Shown here: positions 1 to 11,389 of the stretch, piece by piece
Numbering within the stretch: the first letter of the stretch is position 1
Layout: each line of letters starts with the position of its first letter
NCBI GenBank assembly: GCA_036346225.1
Contig: JARFIW010001365.1
Location: 120,001-184,000, forward strand
Direction: 5' to 3'
DNA length: 64,000 nt
From: Platerodrilus igneus
Taxonomy: Eukaryota; Arthropoda; Insecta; Coleoptera; Lycidae
The notes under the pieces: generated by a model
The model's input: only the letters and a program-made list of their open reading frames with translations
Databases searched by the model: none
Told to the model about the DNA's origin: nothing
Made by a program: the position numbers and the translations under genes

Positions 1-276
1 CATCCGCCTTTTTAGGTTTACGTATGAATTTTACGTTCTGGACCTTCCAGCAACGCGGAAAGACGCCCCTTTCTAGACAACGATTAAACAACCCGGCAAA
101 GACACACGGGGCTAACAGTCACGCCTTTAGAGCTGCGTCTGAAGTAATTTCGTCAAGCCCCGGTGCCTTCTTAGGGTTCATGCTCCTAAGAGCCCTGAAA
201 ACCTCGTGAACTAGGATTGTCTTATCGGCACCTGTTCCCTCCGCCTCTGCAGCTTCCTGACGTACTAAATCGTATG
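1..276 (-). pseudogene. LINE reverse transcriptase fragment (LOA/R1-like)
   Basis: This stretch is a close copy, in the same orientation, of 6888-7165, the segment of the LINE at 4.7-9.9 kb that encodes the start of the RT domain (the KAPGHDGI-type motif). It stops abruptly at about 276, where unrelated AT-rich DNA begins. It has lost reading frame and is a truncated remnant. Its other end lies outside the window, so it could continue to the left. Confidence 0.8.
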
Positions 277-890
277 ATAGTATCATAGAAACACATTAAT
301 ACAGTAATTTGATATTTGTAATTATGTCGACAAACGTTTTTATACAACAGAAAAGACAATTTCTGAAATCGTGCATATTTTTGAACAACTTGGTTTACTA
401 AACATTACTCAGCAATTGTGGATTGAAGGGATTGAGTAGCGCAACAATCTGCCTATAAACAGTGCTTAAAAATAATAAAAATTCGTATACTTTATAACGT
501 ATCGGAAGCTTGATATACTGCCTCAGTTTACTATTGTTCGTTGATATATGCAAAGTTCAAGGTTACGCCCACAAATCACATTCCATTACTTAGATTGTAG
601 CTATGCCTCGCAATTCTCTTATCAAACTTGGAGGACGACGTGTAAAACACTTGTAAAGATAGCTTGTAATATGAAAAAACTTTACGTAGTCATGTTCCAT
701 ATTAGTGTGGATTCGTTTATCATCATACATTTGTATAAATTTAGTGAATAGTTGTATTTCACTAGTTTTGTTTTTGTCGTGGTTTATTACTAAATTATCA
801 AAACTTTAAACAGATTATATCATTCATAAAATCTGAATCAGAGTTAGTTAACCATCGCTTATAATTGGCGGGCTCTCCAAAGTTTACACT
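277..890. other. AT-rich intergenic DNA, no gene seen
   Basis: I find no coding similarity on either strand and no obvious repeat. The only open frame (548-751) has no recognisable domain and the composition of non-coding DNA. Confidence 0.5.
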
Positions 891-918
891 TCCAGGGGGC
901 AAGATCCCCCCCCCCAAT

Positions 919-1720
919 AGCAAATTATTTTATTTTCTGTATAGCATCTGACTGGACTAACATTGCACCACATGCACCAAAAGACTTATAGCTAGCACCC
1001 AAAAACTATGTCAGTTATTACAGTTCAGGGGGGGGGGGTGCGCTTTTTTTCTTGCACTTGCTAGTACTAACATAGCACCGCATAGCACCACCAATCGTAT
1101 AGCTGGTACCCAAAAAATGGCGGAGATATAACAGTTTAAAGTTTAATCTTTTCTCTAGCACCTGCTTGTACGTCAGCCACCCCCCACACACACTTTCTTC
1201 AAAAAATTTTTCTTGCAACTGCTAGAACTCATATAGCACTACATAGCACCACCAGTTCCATAGCTAGTACTCAAAAAATGACGTAGATATAGCAGCTTAA
1301 AGTTTATGCCCTTAGGCGATGTTAGCCCCCACTCCACTTTTTTTAAATTTTTTTTATTGCACTTACTAGTATTAACATACCACCGCATAGCACCACCAAT
1401 CGTATAGTTGGCACCCAAAAAATGGCGTAGATATAACAGTTTAAAGTTTAATTGTTTTTCTTGCTCCTGCTTGTATGTCAGCCCACCACACACACACTTT
1501 TTTGAAATTTTTCTTCTTGCAACTGTTAGAACTAATATAGCATTACATAGCACCACCAGTCCCATAAGCTAGCACTCCAAAAATGACGTAGATATAGCAG
1601 CTTAAAGTTTATGCCCTTTGGCGGGGTTAGCCCCCCACTCCACTTTTTCTATTTTTTTTTCTTGCATCTGCTAGTACTAACATAGCACCGCATAGCACCA
1701 CATTATATTTAATTCAGGTC
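919..1720 (+). repeat. Left arm: ~152-bp tandem monomers
   Basis: The landmark caccaccaRT..atag recurs at about 1087, 1248, 1391 and 1551, with alternating spacing of about 161 and 143 bp. The unit is therefore better described as a dimer of about 304 bp. The word TAGCACC(R) occurs two or three times per monomer, followed by a conserved block ending in cagtttaaagtttaa. Runs of G or C separate units. Confidence 0.75.
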
Positions 1721-2309
1721 TATAGGTGTACTTTTGGTATGTTACATACAAGTTGCATATATAATATAATGGTCTTTCAATCACTACGTGCCTCTGCCAT
1801 TATAAAAACACCGAATTGCACATCAAGAATTAGTTCTGCAAATATTCCAATAAAACAGGATAGTAGTGTTGCGGTGAGAATTTTATATAGCGCCACCACT
1901 GTTTTCATCAGATTAAGTAATACAACAAATTTTGGATTGATTTATTGCATGAAACTTTAAAACTGTAATTGTTACTATTTAAAAGATTCAACCAAATGCG
2001 AAAGGCGTGGGCTGTAGCCATATCTTAGTTGCTGCAAGCTACGAACTATCTAAACGTCAGGATTTTACGGATTGGCAATCTAATTGGAAGAAAACACAAA
2101 ATAAAATAATTCGTGTTGCCATTCACTTAATGGAAAAAATTCTGAAAGATGTTGTTTGTGAGTTTGTCGAACTAGGTCTATCCCACGCAACTCTAAACCG
2201 CTGTAGCTTCAACATCTTTTCCAATCTAACTATCTACACAATTTTTACTGCTATGCGGAGGCATAATGTTACTAGCGAAGTTCTAGCGTGTTGAGAGGGA
2301 GTAGTGACG
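1721..2309. other. Unique spacer of foldback element 1
   Basis: This is unique AT-rich sequence between the arms. An open frame of 95 codons lies at 2007-2294 (+), ending with a stop just before the right arm. It has no recognised motif and no sign of codon constraint. It could be a captured fragment or chance; I do not call it a gene. Confidence 0.45.
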
Positions 2310-3308
2310 ATGGCACCACTTTCGACTTGTTATATCTCACCCATTTGGTTTAAAGTTAAGCAATTGGTGGTGTTACGTAATGCTATGTTAGTGTTTGTAA
2401 GGGTACAAAAATAATAAAATATAGTGCATACAGTGAGGGGTGTTAATCTTATCTGGCCAAAAACTTCTAATCGTTATTCTTTGGGTGATAGGTATGCGAC
2501 TGGTGGTACTACGCGGTACTTTGTTAATATTAGCAGTGCGAGAAAAAATTAGAAAAAAAATTGCCAGGAGGTTCACGCTATTTTAGCCTTCCCCAAAGTT
2601 TGTACCGATATATCTTGCCATTTTTTAGGTACTAGCTATGCAACTGTTAGTGCTATGTAATCCTATATTAGTTCAAACAGTTGCAAGAGGAAAATTTTAA
2701 AAAAGTGTGGGTGGGAGGGTGGCTGACATACTAGCAGTGCAAGAGAAAAGATTAAACTTTAAGCTGTTACATCTCCACCATTTTTTGGGTGCCAGCTATA
2801 CGATTGGTGGTGCTATGCGGTGCTATGCAAGTACTAGCAAGTGCAAGAAAAGAATTAAAAAAGTGGAGTGGGGGGGGCTAACATCGCTTAAGGGCATGAA
2901 CTTTAAACTGCTATAGCTACGTCATTTTTTGAGTGCTAGCTATGGGACTGGTGGTGCTATGTAGTGCTATGTAGTGCTATGTTAGTTCTAACAGTTGCAA
3001 GAGGAAAAATTTGAAAAAAATGTAGTGGGGGGGAATGACGTAGCCTAGGGCCCTAAACTTTAAATTGATAAATCTACGCCAATTTTTGGGTGCTAGCTGT
3101 GAGAACGGTGGTGCTATGTAGTGCTATGTTAGTGCCATCATGTACAAGAGAAAAATTTGAAAACAGTGTAGGGGGCTGACATCACTTTAGCCCCCAAACT
3201 TTGAACTGTAATAACGACATGGTTTTTGAGTGCTAGCTATAAGTCTTGTGGTGCTATGTGGTGCAATGTTGGTGCAATCAGATGCTATACAGAAAATAAA
3301 ATAATTTG
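2310..3308 (-). repeat. Right arm: inverted ~152-bp tandem monomers
   Basis: The landmark is the reverse complement of the left-arm landmark (tggtggtgctatg). It occurs at about 2493, 2791, 2943, 3097 and 3240. The monomers are diverged from one another, so the arms were not recently homogenised. Several short open frames here are by-products of the repeat. Confidence 0.75.
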
Positions 3309-3348
3309 GTGTTGGGGGGGGGGCAAGGTGATCTTGCTCTTCCAGGGA

Positions 3349-4693
3349 ACAACCTCATTCATTCATCAGACACGAATGTTTAGACACTCGTGTCACATGT
3401 TGTTAGTTTGGATTTGTTGTCGAAAAAGTGGTCAGATTTATAGAAAATATTGAGAATCTTTACACATATTTGCCAACAATTTACAGGCAGAGAAATATAT
3501 CAATACTTTAACATTATAATTTGAATTAGGGCCGCTATACTTGCGGCCACGTCCCCAATGCTCCACCCGGAGGTACTACATTGGGTTTAAACGCGAAAAA
3601 TAGTCGTGCTCCTAATTTATTCTTACTTCATAGTTGATTCACCCTAAATAAAAACTAAATAAAAATCTAACAAACCTAAAAATCTAACAAACCTAACAAA
3701 CTCTAACAATCTAATAAACCTAAAAATCTGACAAAACTGGAACAAAACAAAACAAAACTAAAACAGGGTTGTAAATAATGGTATCCCTAGCGCTGACTTT
3801 CGAGTGTACCCGATCAACAAGCAAAAATGAGAGGGGGAGGGATCCGTAATACCGGATAGCAGACGCCGGTTCTGCTTACCAGTGCGACCTGAAGGGTCGT
3901 CTTAAAACTATCCAAATCTAGCTAACTAATTTAAATCCATCCCTAGCTTTCCTATCGTTCCCTAACTGATTTACATTATGATTACAATCTTCGCAATTCT
4001 GCTCGACCTTCCCAAATATATACTGCAACCAAAATGGCGACAAAACGTCAAACAAAACAAATAAGCCACATAATACATGCTATATATAAATAAATATAAA
4101 GTGTAAATATAAAATATAAATAAATATAATTATGGAAATATATAAATAAATGTTTAATAAGCGTTAAGCATATAGCAGTGCACAAAATAGCGAAAGCATC
4201 ACCCTATTTATCAGGTGCACTCGCACAAGCATTATGTCGGCTAGCGCCTTTACACACCAAACGTGCTTCTTAAATTATTTCAAAACTACTAATTAATGTA
4301 AATCAATGCTTGTGCGAGTACAGCCGCCACATTTTAAGTCTTACCTCGATAATAAAATTCTCCAGCATCCGAAGATCTGGTCGTCTGTAACTTACTTCTA
4401 ACGGTGGGACGGGGTGCACTGCTAAAGTCCTGGTGGGTATGCACTAAATGTTTTGGGGATCACAATCACTATCACTATCACTTCACTTTCAAGTCCTGGG
4501 GATGCGCGGTTGCACTCTGTTTTATTATCCTTGTTTACTTTATTGATTTAATTTAATGAGGGTTTATGATTTATTTGTTATTGTTTATTTGGTATTATTT
4601 ATTCCCGATTTTCCGCACATAATTATGAAGATAGGCAGTGATTGTATTAATGGAGTGGGGTTTCTCGTGCATATTGGACATTTTGGTATAATT
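3349..4693. other. Non-coding AT-rich DNA with a hairpin
   Basis: No coding sequence is recognised. It contains short runs based on aaatctaacaaacct (about 3650-3740), an AAATATAA-rich stretch (about 4080-4150) and an inverted repeat. CTCGCACAAGCATT near 4224 returns as its complement near 4303, with about 65 nt between. Part of this may be 3' sequence of the LINE to its right, but the poly-T run at 4694 makes a better 3' end. Confidence 0.45.
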
Positions 4694-4709
4694 ATTTTTT
4701 TTTTTTTTT
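4694..4709 (-). other. Poly(A) tail of the LINE
   Basis: An uninterrupted run of T on the plus strand lies about 100 nt beyond the stop of ORF2. It is the expected 3' end of a minus-strand LINE copy. Confidence 0.55.
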
Positions 4710-4808
4710 AATATCAGGTTTTGGTTATGCTCGTATCCTTACTCACGCCAAGTCAATCTAAAATTTTCAATCCTCCCACCAACCCCACCGAATTTTTACA
4801 CGCGGTCG

Positions 4809-5201
4809 TCATTGATTGTCTAATCTCGCGACCCTTCCCGCGAATTCTTTTAAGGCTGTCCAGAACGCCTTCTGGTTAACCACTTCCCCGACTTCCTCTA
4901 GGCTCTTTGGCCATGCCAGACCTAGGATAGCTAGTTTGCTATCAGCCAACCCTCGATTTCCCGCCTCAAGCGGGCAGTCGAAGAGCACGTGCTCTGCGCT
5001 TTCCGCGCCCTCACCGCATTCGCAGCGGTCGCTATTGGTTAGACCGAACCTTTGTAAATACGCCTTCAGGGCGCCGTGCCCTGTTATCAACTGCACCATT
5101 TTGTGATCGAGCTTAACCTCGATCTTACCTCTGGCTTCTATGCTCGGTATGAATTTGTGGGTCAACCTGCCCGTGGCAGCGTTGTTCCACCTCTCTTCCA
5201 T
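4809..5201 (-). pseudogene. LINE ORF2 C-terminal region
   Basis: This encodes the part of ORF2 after RNase H. It contains TGHGALKAYLQRFGL and CECGEGAESAEHVLFDCP, a C-terminal signature with clustered Cys and His shared by R1, LOA and I elements. It is in a different frame from the RNase H segment and overlaps its end, showing a frameshift at about 5165-5200. It ends with a stop at 4809, then a short 3' UTR. Confidence 0.8.
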
Positions 5202-5674
5202 TGTCGAATTGATTTTTCGCGCAGCTTTCTTTTGATTAAAGACCTCGGTATCGACGAATGTGATATTCGAAAGTCGCCCGTCGCGGCCTCTTTAGCTAAT
5301 TCGTCAGCCCTATCGTTTCCTACGTTACCATTGTGCGACCTGACCCAACAGAACTTTAAACGTCGAAACTCTAGCGCCGTACGCGCTATCCTCCAGACGT
5401 CCGCTTGGAGATCTGTCGAGGTGTTCATGTTTGTTAAAGCCTTTAGCGCCGATTTACTATCACTGATTATATAATACTCGTCTCTGCCCGTATGGTTTAT
5501 TACGTAATCGATAGCCTCTCGTATGGCTACCAATTCGCACTGGAAGATAGTGCACCAGTTCGCGAGTTTGGTTTGAAACCGAAACACCTCCCTTTCCTGC
5601 TTATACACGACAAACGCCGCGCCTGCTTGCCCATCGTCCATACGTGAACCGTCCGTATAAATTCTGATACCCAT
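5162..5674 (-). pseudogene. LINE ORF2 RNase H domain
   Basis: This is a type I RNase H fold that removes RNA from the RNA:DNA hybrid during reverse transcription. It shows the YTDGSRMDDG start with the first catalytic Asp, a Glu in FQCELVAIREA, IISDSKSALKAL with the next Asp, and WVRSHNGNVGNDRADELA with the final Asp. All key acidic residues are present, so the domain itself looks intact. The frame breaks lie before and after it. Confidence 0.88.
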
Positions 5675-5814
5675 CGCGTCCTCATCACCTTCGACAAACT
5701 CGATCCCTCTAATATCAGCCGGGTGCTCTAACTCAGATACAACAATCTTTCTTGCAATTTCCCTATTACCAAGATTAAGATCTTCGATAATTTCGCGCCC
5801 TTTTCCTATATTTA

Positions 5815-7652
5815 TTAATCGTCTATCTCTAATCTCCTAACGACATATTCGATAGGGAGAGACCTACTGATCACCAGGACAGCCTCCGTGGAGGTGGTCC
5901 TGTACGCCCTCGCCGCTTTTACCGCGGTTATGCGTTGTACGCTCGTCAATTGACGCATCTCCCGGACTTTACAACCTTCTGCCCATACAGAAGCTGCGTA
6001 CAGTATTGCCGGCTCAATTGCTCCGGCATAAACCGTCCTCAGCGATTCGCCCCTGAAACCCCACTTTATTTTAGCCGCCGCCATCATTTTATTTGATATT
6101 TCGCCGCCCTTACTTTTTACGTATTGTACGTGCGCTTTCCAATTTAATTTATTGTCGATCTTGACGCCGAGGTAGGTAATACAATCTTTAAACGGGATTT
6201 TCTCCTCCTAGCTCTAACCTAGGAGGTCTCTGTCCTGGTTTCGTGCCGAAATAAAGCGCCTCTGACTTCGCCGTGTTAAATTTTAATTTTACCGCCTGCG
6301 ACCATTCGTGTAATTTATTAAGCGCCTCGTTCGGTTTTGTGCGCATATCCATTAACAATCTCGATCTTACAATTAAAAGTGTGTCATCTGCAAACCCAAC
6401 GATTGAGCATCCTGCGGGCAACTTGACCCTAAAGATGCTCTCATACAACAACTTCCAAAATGTGGGACCAGAACATGACCCTTGCGGGCATCCCTTTCCA
6501 CCTCACGCGACAGAACTTCACCCGGAATTTCAACCTGTGCTAATCGCCCCGAGAAATAGCTCTTGATCAAAGACATCAAGTTTCGCGGACAACCCCTACG
6601 ATCTAACTCGCAAACGATTAATGGCCACCAGGCAGCATCAAATGCTCCTGAAATGTCCAAAGCAACAACGACACAGTACTCTTTGGCATCTCTTGCCTGC
6701 TTAATTTCCCGACAACGAACTCTAAGGCGTCGATAGTCGACTTGCCCTCCACGAAACCAAACTGTCGGTTATTAAAACCGCCGCTGTCTCGCACTAGGTG
6801 TTCAACACGCGTAGTCATAACGCGATCTAAAACTTTCCCCAGCACCGGTAGCAAGCTAATTGGACGATAGCTGCCCGGATCTGACGCATCCGCCTTTTAG
6901 GTTTGGGTATAAATTTCACATTCTGGATTTTCCAGCAACGCGGAAAACGCCCTTTCTAAACAAAGATTAAACAACCCAACAAAGACACACGGGGCTAACA
7001 GGCACGCCTGCAGAGCTGCGTCTGAAGTGATTCCATCATGCCCCGGTGCCTTCTTAGGGTTCATCCTCCTAAGAGCCCTGACGACCTCGTGAACTAGGAT
7101 TGCCTTATCGGCACCTGTTCCTTGCGCCTTTGCAGCTTCCCGACGTATTAAATCGTGCGACCTTTCATCCCCCTCGGGATTATCCGATGGGAAAAATTTC
7201 TCTAGTAAATATTCCGCTGTGGTTTTAAAACCTTCCGTGTATTCGCCATTTGTTTTCTTTATATTACTGAGCGCGATTTTTTGTTGTTTTCCTCTAATTA
7301 CGCGGTATGCGGTTCCCCAGGGTTCTTTCTCTGAGTTTTGCGTGCAGAATTCTTTAAATTTATTCGTTCGCGTTTCTTCTATTAATATTTTATATTCGCG
7401 GTAACTTTGATTATATTCTATTCTCCTTTGTTCTCTTATATCTCCCGAGGCGCGTTGATAGCGGCGCCTTAGGTTACGCGTTTCTGCCCGCTTGGTGGTT
7501 AGTTCCCGGGTCCACCAGGGTACGCTGTCTTTAAATGTTTTCTTTTTCGGCATGGAATACGACGACGCGTCTACCACCGCGTCGTTTAATTTTTCCGCGA
7601 GTGTTTCTACTTCGTCTGCCTCTCGGCAGTTAAATAGCTCATTTTCGAGCAC
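5815..7652 (-). pseudogene. LINE ORF2 reverse transcriptase
   Basis: This runs in several frames. The linker has PWWTRELTTKRAE (about 7500). RT motifs follow: KKAPGHDGITSDA (about 7050), a segment at 6854-6618 with RVEHLVRDSGGF and FGFVEGKSTIDAL, MDISGAFDAAWWPL (6660), and the catalytic GFADDTLLIV (about 6390). The thumb-like segment 6087-5815 has WGFRGESLRTVYAGAIEPAILYAA, shown here in two parts for length. Frameshifts near 6900, 6640, 6450 and 6190 make it a pseudogene, but FADD is preserved. Confidence 0.85.
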
Positions 7653-8420
7653 AGGATACTTTTGCCAAATTTTTGTTTAAATCGCTCCCAATTTGCTTTT
7701 TATTACAGAACCGCGGAAATACAGTTAGCTGCTCGTTTGCACTTGTTTTGGTTTCAACGTCCCATGTTATTAATTTATGATCAGAGAGCGTTTCCTCGTC
7801 CGACCTTAATTTCCAATTACAAATCGTTTCTAACATTTCGTGCGAGACTGCAGTAATATCTATAAAACTGCTGCCTCTATGCGTCTCAAACGTAGGTAAA
7901 TCATTAGTGTTTATCACACTAAGATCCCATTCCGTAAAAGATCAGCAACCTGCGAGCCTCTATCGTCTTCGATAGGGCTGCCCCATAGTGGCGACTTGGC
8001 ATTAAAATCTCCCCAATGACTAGATTTTTATTTCTGCCGATTTTACGAATAATATTATCTACTTCATTTATCAAGTCTTCGGTTTAGATTTTCCCGCCGG
8101 GAATCGACCGGCGGGAGGTACACGCTTATTACATAGAACGCATTTTCCCTGATTTGATTTCGGCCGTCGTTACAAACTCGTTCGATAAATTATTTAATAT
8201 AATTCCGGCGCACGTTCCATTATTTATTATTATCCGCTACGCGGTCGTTCACTATTCGCGTTTAAGACGGTAACCCCTCCCAAAACCTGTTATTTTGTGG
8301 CCATACAGGTGCGGTTCCTGTATAAACCCGATGTCGATATTATTTTCGATGAATAACTTTACGAAGTTATTTGTTGCCCTCTACCTTTCCCGAGATTTAG
8401 TTGCGCGAATTTAATCTTCT
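7639..8420 (-). pseudogene. LINE ORF2 endonuclease domain
   Basis: This encodes the apurinic/apyrimidinic-type endonuclease that nicks the target for target-primed reverse transcription. Around 8000-8040 the minus strand reads VIG..FNAKSPLWGS, the GDFNAKSPLWGS-type motif. The 7917-7639 frame gives SSFIDITAVS and SDEETLSDHKLITW, the C-terminal SDH motif with its catalytic His. The N-terminal half is badly decayed and I could not follow it in one frame. Confidence 0.72.
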
Positions 8421-8446
8421 TGCTTCTTATGGACTTTGTTTTATCT

Positions 8447-9864
8447 TCACAGTCCATAATCGATGTTTCGTGTGATTGCGTGCTTCAGACGTTGCATCGT
8501 GGGGCATCTACTCGACTTGGCGTCGTGGCGCGTATCGACCTTCGCGCCACCGCCAGTTCTGTCGTTTGCCCTAGCGCAAACCACACAGCAGGGGACTGCC
8601 TTCCGGCAATTCTTGAATTCATGCCCGACCTCGGCACAGTTACCGCACCACTGTACCTTCTCCCTGCACTCCATCGATCGATGGCCGTACTCGTAGCACC
8701 GGTAACACTGGGTCATCGAGAAGTGGTCCCGGGCCCATACTCTTCGCCACCTGAGGTTAATAGCATCAGCTAATATACGTCTTCGAAGTGTGGGGGTCAC
8801 TTCGAAGACTACGTTGGCGAAGGGATCTCTAGGGCCCTTTCCGCCAAACCTGAACTTCTCTCTCAGGTGGTCTTCTAGCTTCAAATCGCCGAAACGGGGA
8901 TTCTGGCTCGCAATCAACCGCACGAGCTCTTCAGCCTTCATCCCCGCTTCGACCCCGGAAGAACGACCCGTGGACGTTTCTTCTCGATGGTCTTCGCCAC
9001 GAGTTCCTTGCAGTTCCCGCCGACCTTCAACTGCAGTTTCTTGGCGTCGTCGCGACCTGCGCACTCCACAACGACACCGCCCCGGCGCGTCCTACGAGCT
9101 CCGACAACAACAAACCCATCTCGAGCGGGATCGACCTTCTGCTTCAGGGTCGTCATCACGTCGTCCTTCTGGCCTGGCCTGGCGTCGACCCTTACAGCAA
9201 ACGTAGGGCAGATCCTGAAGCTGCAGCGGCGTAGGAGACCTTGCGCTGCACCGACGCACCCTGACTCTGGCCTCCTGAAACGACAGAATTCACCGCCGGA
9301 CTTCCCCAACAACACTTGCTCTCCTGAACCATCTAAACAAAGACGCAGCGCCCTAACCATACCTATCAGTTGGTTCGTCACGTCACGGATATCATCCACG
9401 GCGTGCCGAACCATCTTCCTATCCTCCACGACGATAGTGGCGGAGGTCGTCGGCACCTTCCCATAGACGGCAGCGTGCGCCTTCCTCACCCTAAACTTTA
9501 AGAGTTCCAGCTCATCGAGGTCGCTAGCATTAACGCTACCGTTGCTGCTAGTCGACATCGTGCGCTGGGCTCTCGAAGTAGAGGGCAATTCTGGCGCCGC
9601 GACCACCACGGGAGGCCCCGACTCCCCAGACACGACCGCCGCAGACGCAAGCTCCTTCCCTACCTCCTGTACCTCCTCCTGAGTTTCTAACAAGAAGTCC
9701 TTTAGCACTACCTTAAGCTGTTTTCCCCCCAACAGCGCCCTCCGCCGCCGACCTAGCAGACTCCGACCGATCGCCCCTCTTCCTCCTGGGCAGCGGCTCC
9801 TCATCGCGGTGGACCACCATGCTGACAAAACTAGCAATAAAATGACACCTAAAACGCAGCTCAA
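8447..9864 (-). pseudogene. LINE ORF1 (gag-like, CCHC zinc knuckles)
   Basis: The first frame (9864-8938) starts with Met and holds a long Ser/Ala/Glu-rich N-terminal part. After a frameshift near 9000 the second frame (9064-8447) carries CYRCYEYGHRSMEC and CGNCAEVGHEFKNC, two complete CX2CX4HX4C knuckles, plus a partial third (CCVVC). Proteins like this bind element RNA and form the RNP. The segment is much richer in GC than its surroundings, as is common for LINE ORF1. Intact protein is not possible from this copy. Confidence 0.82.
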
Positions 9865-9927
9865 AAACGTCCTAACCGTTACGACGCTAAAAGAACGACG
9901 CTAGAAGAACGCAAAACGTTGGTCCAA

Positions 9928-10215
9928 TAAAAATGTTTTGTTTAAAGGTGAACCGTAAACAACCTTGTATTTATTAAAACTTCAACCGCCCAATTAAATA
10001 TCAAATTTTAACAAAAATACAACAAGCACTAAGCGTCAAAATAACAACTAGAATCAAATAAATTTCCTAACGCAATAAAAATATCTCGATTTAAAATGTA
10101 CCGTAAAGAACGCTATTTATTTATTTTAAATTTTTAAACCGCCAAATCAAATTTAAATAAACTAATTACTTCAAAATATTAAAATATCTAATTTATAAAT
10201 AAGAACACTTTATTT
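9928..10215. repeat. Diverged ~146-bp tandem duplication
   Basis: Two related units follow one another, starting near 9928 and 10074. Each reads aataaaaat, then a tract with RCCGTAAA.AAC or ACCGTAAAGAACG, then an A/T-rich run into aaaccgccmaat. They lie immediately upstream of the LINE ORF1. They may be promoter repeats of its 5' UTR, a known LINE arrangement, but that is inference. Confidence 0.5.
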
Positions 10216-10945
10216 TTAAATGTGTAATTAACAAAATAAGGTCGAGCGCAATCGGAATGTGGTAACCGGAAATGACCTTTCACTTAATCGCTTGGTAACT
10301 AGCACAACCCGTAACTGTTACACCGCTTAATTACACCAAAATCGATTTTAAAGGAACTTTTAAATACGCGTGAACTTAAATTACGGAAAATTTATATTAA
10401 AATTGTTTTAAAATTTACAGTTTTGAGTTATTTATTTGATTTAAAAGGGCTTAGATTTTTGTTTTTGGTTATTATTTTATTATACGCGCACTATAAAAAA
10501 TTCACACACTTTTGGTTGTTTTACCCGGTTTTTACTTGATTTAGGCGGATTTTATTTTAAATTTATTATTAAAATGCCTTTTAAGTTATTTCGAAATTGT
10601 TTTTGAGTATTAGTTGAGTAGACCTTTGTTTTATTAACCCGAAATTTATTTAGTTTATTTTAAAACGCGGATTTGGTTTAAATTACAAAGAAGACGCGAT
10701 TTATTTAGTTTTTATTTAGTTTAAATTCTGTTTTAAAATTTTATTTTACTGCCCTGTATTTAAAATTTGATGGCACACAATTATAAAAATAAACACAATA
10801 AAAGCAAAGCTTCAAATAAAATAATACAACAATAAATAATATAAACCCTAGATAAAAACTTACTGTTATTGCTGAAGCGGGAGCTCGGCAAAAACACGTC
10901 CGCTCGCTTCAAGCGGCAACTAGAAAGTTCAATACTTTAACAGCA
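10216..10945. other. AT-rich DNA, no gene seen
   Basis: The sequence is low in complexity and rich in TTTA/TAAA, with no recognisable coding sequence. A short GC-richer patch with cgctcgcttcaagcggc lies near 10900 and may mark the outer edge of the LINE 5' UTR. Confidence 0.4.
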
Positions 10946-11360
10946 GGACCCAATCTATCCCAATAAAACTTGTTAATATTACAAGCCTTAATAGCATGCC
11001 CACCAATCTCTATAATCTACTAAAATGCCTAACCAAATACACATCATTTAATTCAGAAAATGAAAAAATCTTACATACAATTGATAACATGACAAACTTT
11101 ATCCAACAGATCAGAGGAATTGAGGAGTCTTAGATAAAAATCAGAAAAATAAATACAGCACAATTGCCAGATACGGTCCCACTTTTGAGCCCCCTTGGAT
11201 ACACAGACTACTTTATGTTGTTCCTAACGACATCTTTGTAATCAAAGGACTACAAGAAGACACGGAAGAGTTTTTAAGTTGTCTACTTAATGGTTTGAAT
11301 GACGAAATGCTAGAGTTAATCAGGTTAGTTAACAACCAAGACACTTTTCTTCAGAGAAGC
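10946..11360 (+). pseudogene. USP10: USP10-like deubiquitinase retro-pseudogene fragment
   Basis: The plus strand, read across frames, resembles the catalytic domain of the ubiquitin-specific protease USP10. LQALIACPP (about 11000) corresponds to the helix after the catalytic Cys box. NLYNLLKCLTKYTSF follows, then FEPPW, and then GLQEDTEEFLSCLLNGLNDE (about 11250-11310), the USP signature normally reading GRQEDAEEFL. It is intronless, with frame changes and an in-frame stop near 11130, so I read it as a decayed retrocopy. It ends where an RTE fragment begins. The catalytic Cys itself is not preserved, since a stop and other residues replace the NxCY.N box. Confidence 0.72.
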
Positions 11361-11389
11361 ATCAATAGAATTATAAAATGTAACTGCGG

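Larger units (their letters stand above)
891..3346. mobile_element. Foldback element 1 with satellite-bearing arms
   Basis: The outer ends are inverted copies: 919-952 matches the reverse complement of 3278-3308 almost perfectly, and both ends carry CAAGATC next to long G/C homopolymers. The left arm (to about 1720) and right arm (from about 2310) consist of tandem monomers of about 152 bp in opposite orientation. The roughly 590-bp middle is unique. No transposase is visible, so this looks like a non-autonomous foldback or MITE-type element. A clear target-site duplication was not found. Confidence 0.7.
4694..9930 (-). mobile_element. Non-LTR retrotransposon with RNase H (LOA/R1-like)
   Basis: This is one nearly complete LINE on the minus strand. 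In order it holds a CCHC gag-like ORF1 (9864-8447), an AP-type endonuclease (about 8420-7639), reverse transcriptase (7652-5815), RNase H (5674-5162), and a C-terminal region with the TGHGALKAYLQRF and CECG..ESAEHVLFDCP signatures. It ends at a T-run (4694-4709), which is the poly(A) tail read on the plus strand. Both ORFs have frameshifts and stops. LOA, I and related clades carry RNase H whereas most R1 elements do not, so LOA-like is my preferred placement. The exact 5' end is uncertain. Confidence 0.85.

Noticed and set aside
1018..2916. Open frames in the arms of foldback element 1
   Set aside because: They arise from the tandem monomers and appear in both arms in opposite orientation.
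8420..9466. Plus-strand open frames rich in Pro, Ser and Arg
   Set aside because: They are the antisense of the GC-rich LINE ORF1 with its CCHC fingers.
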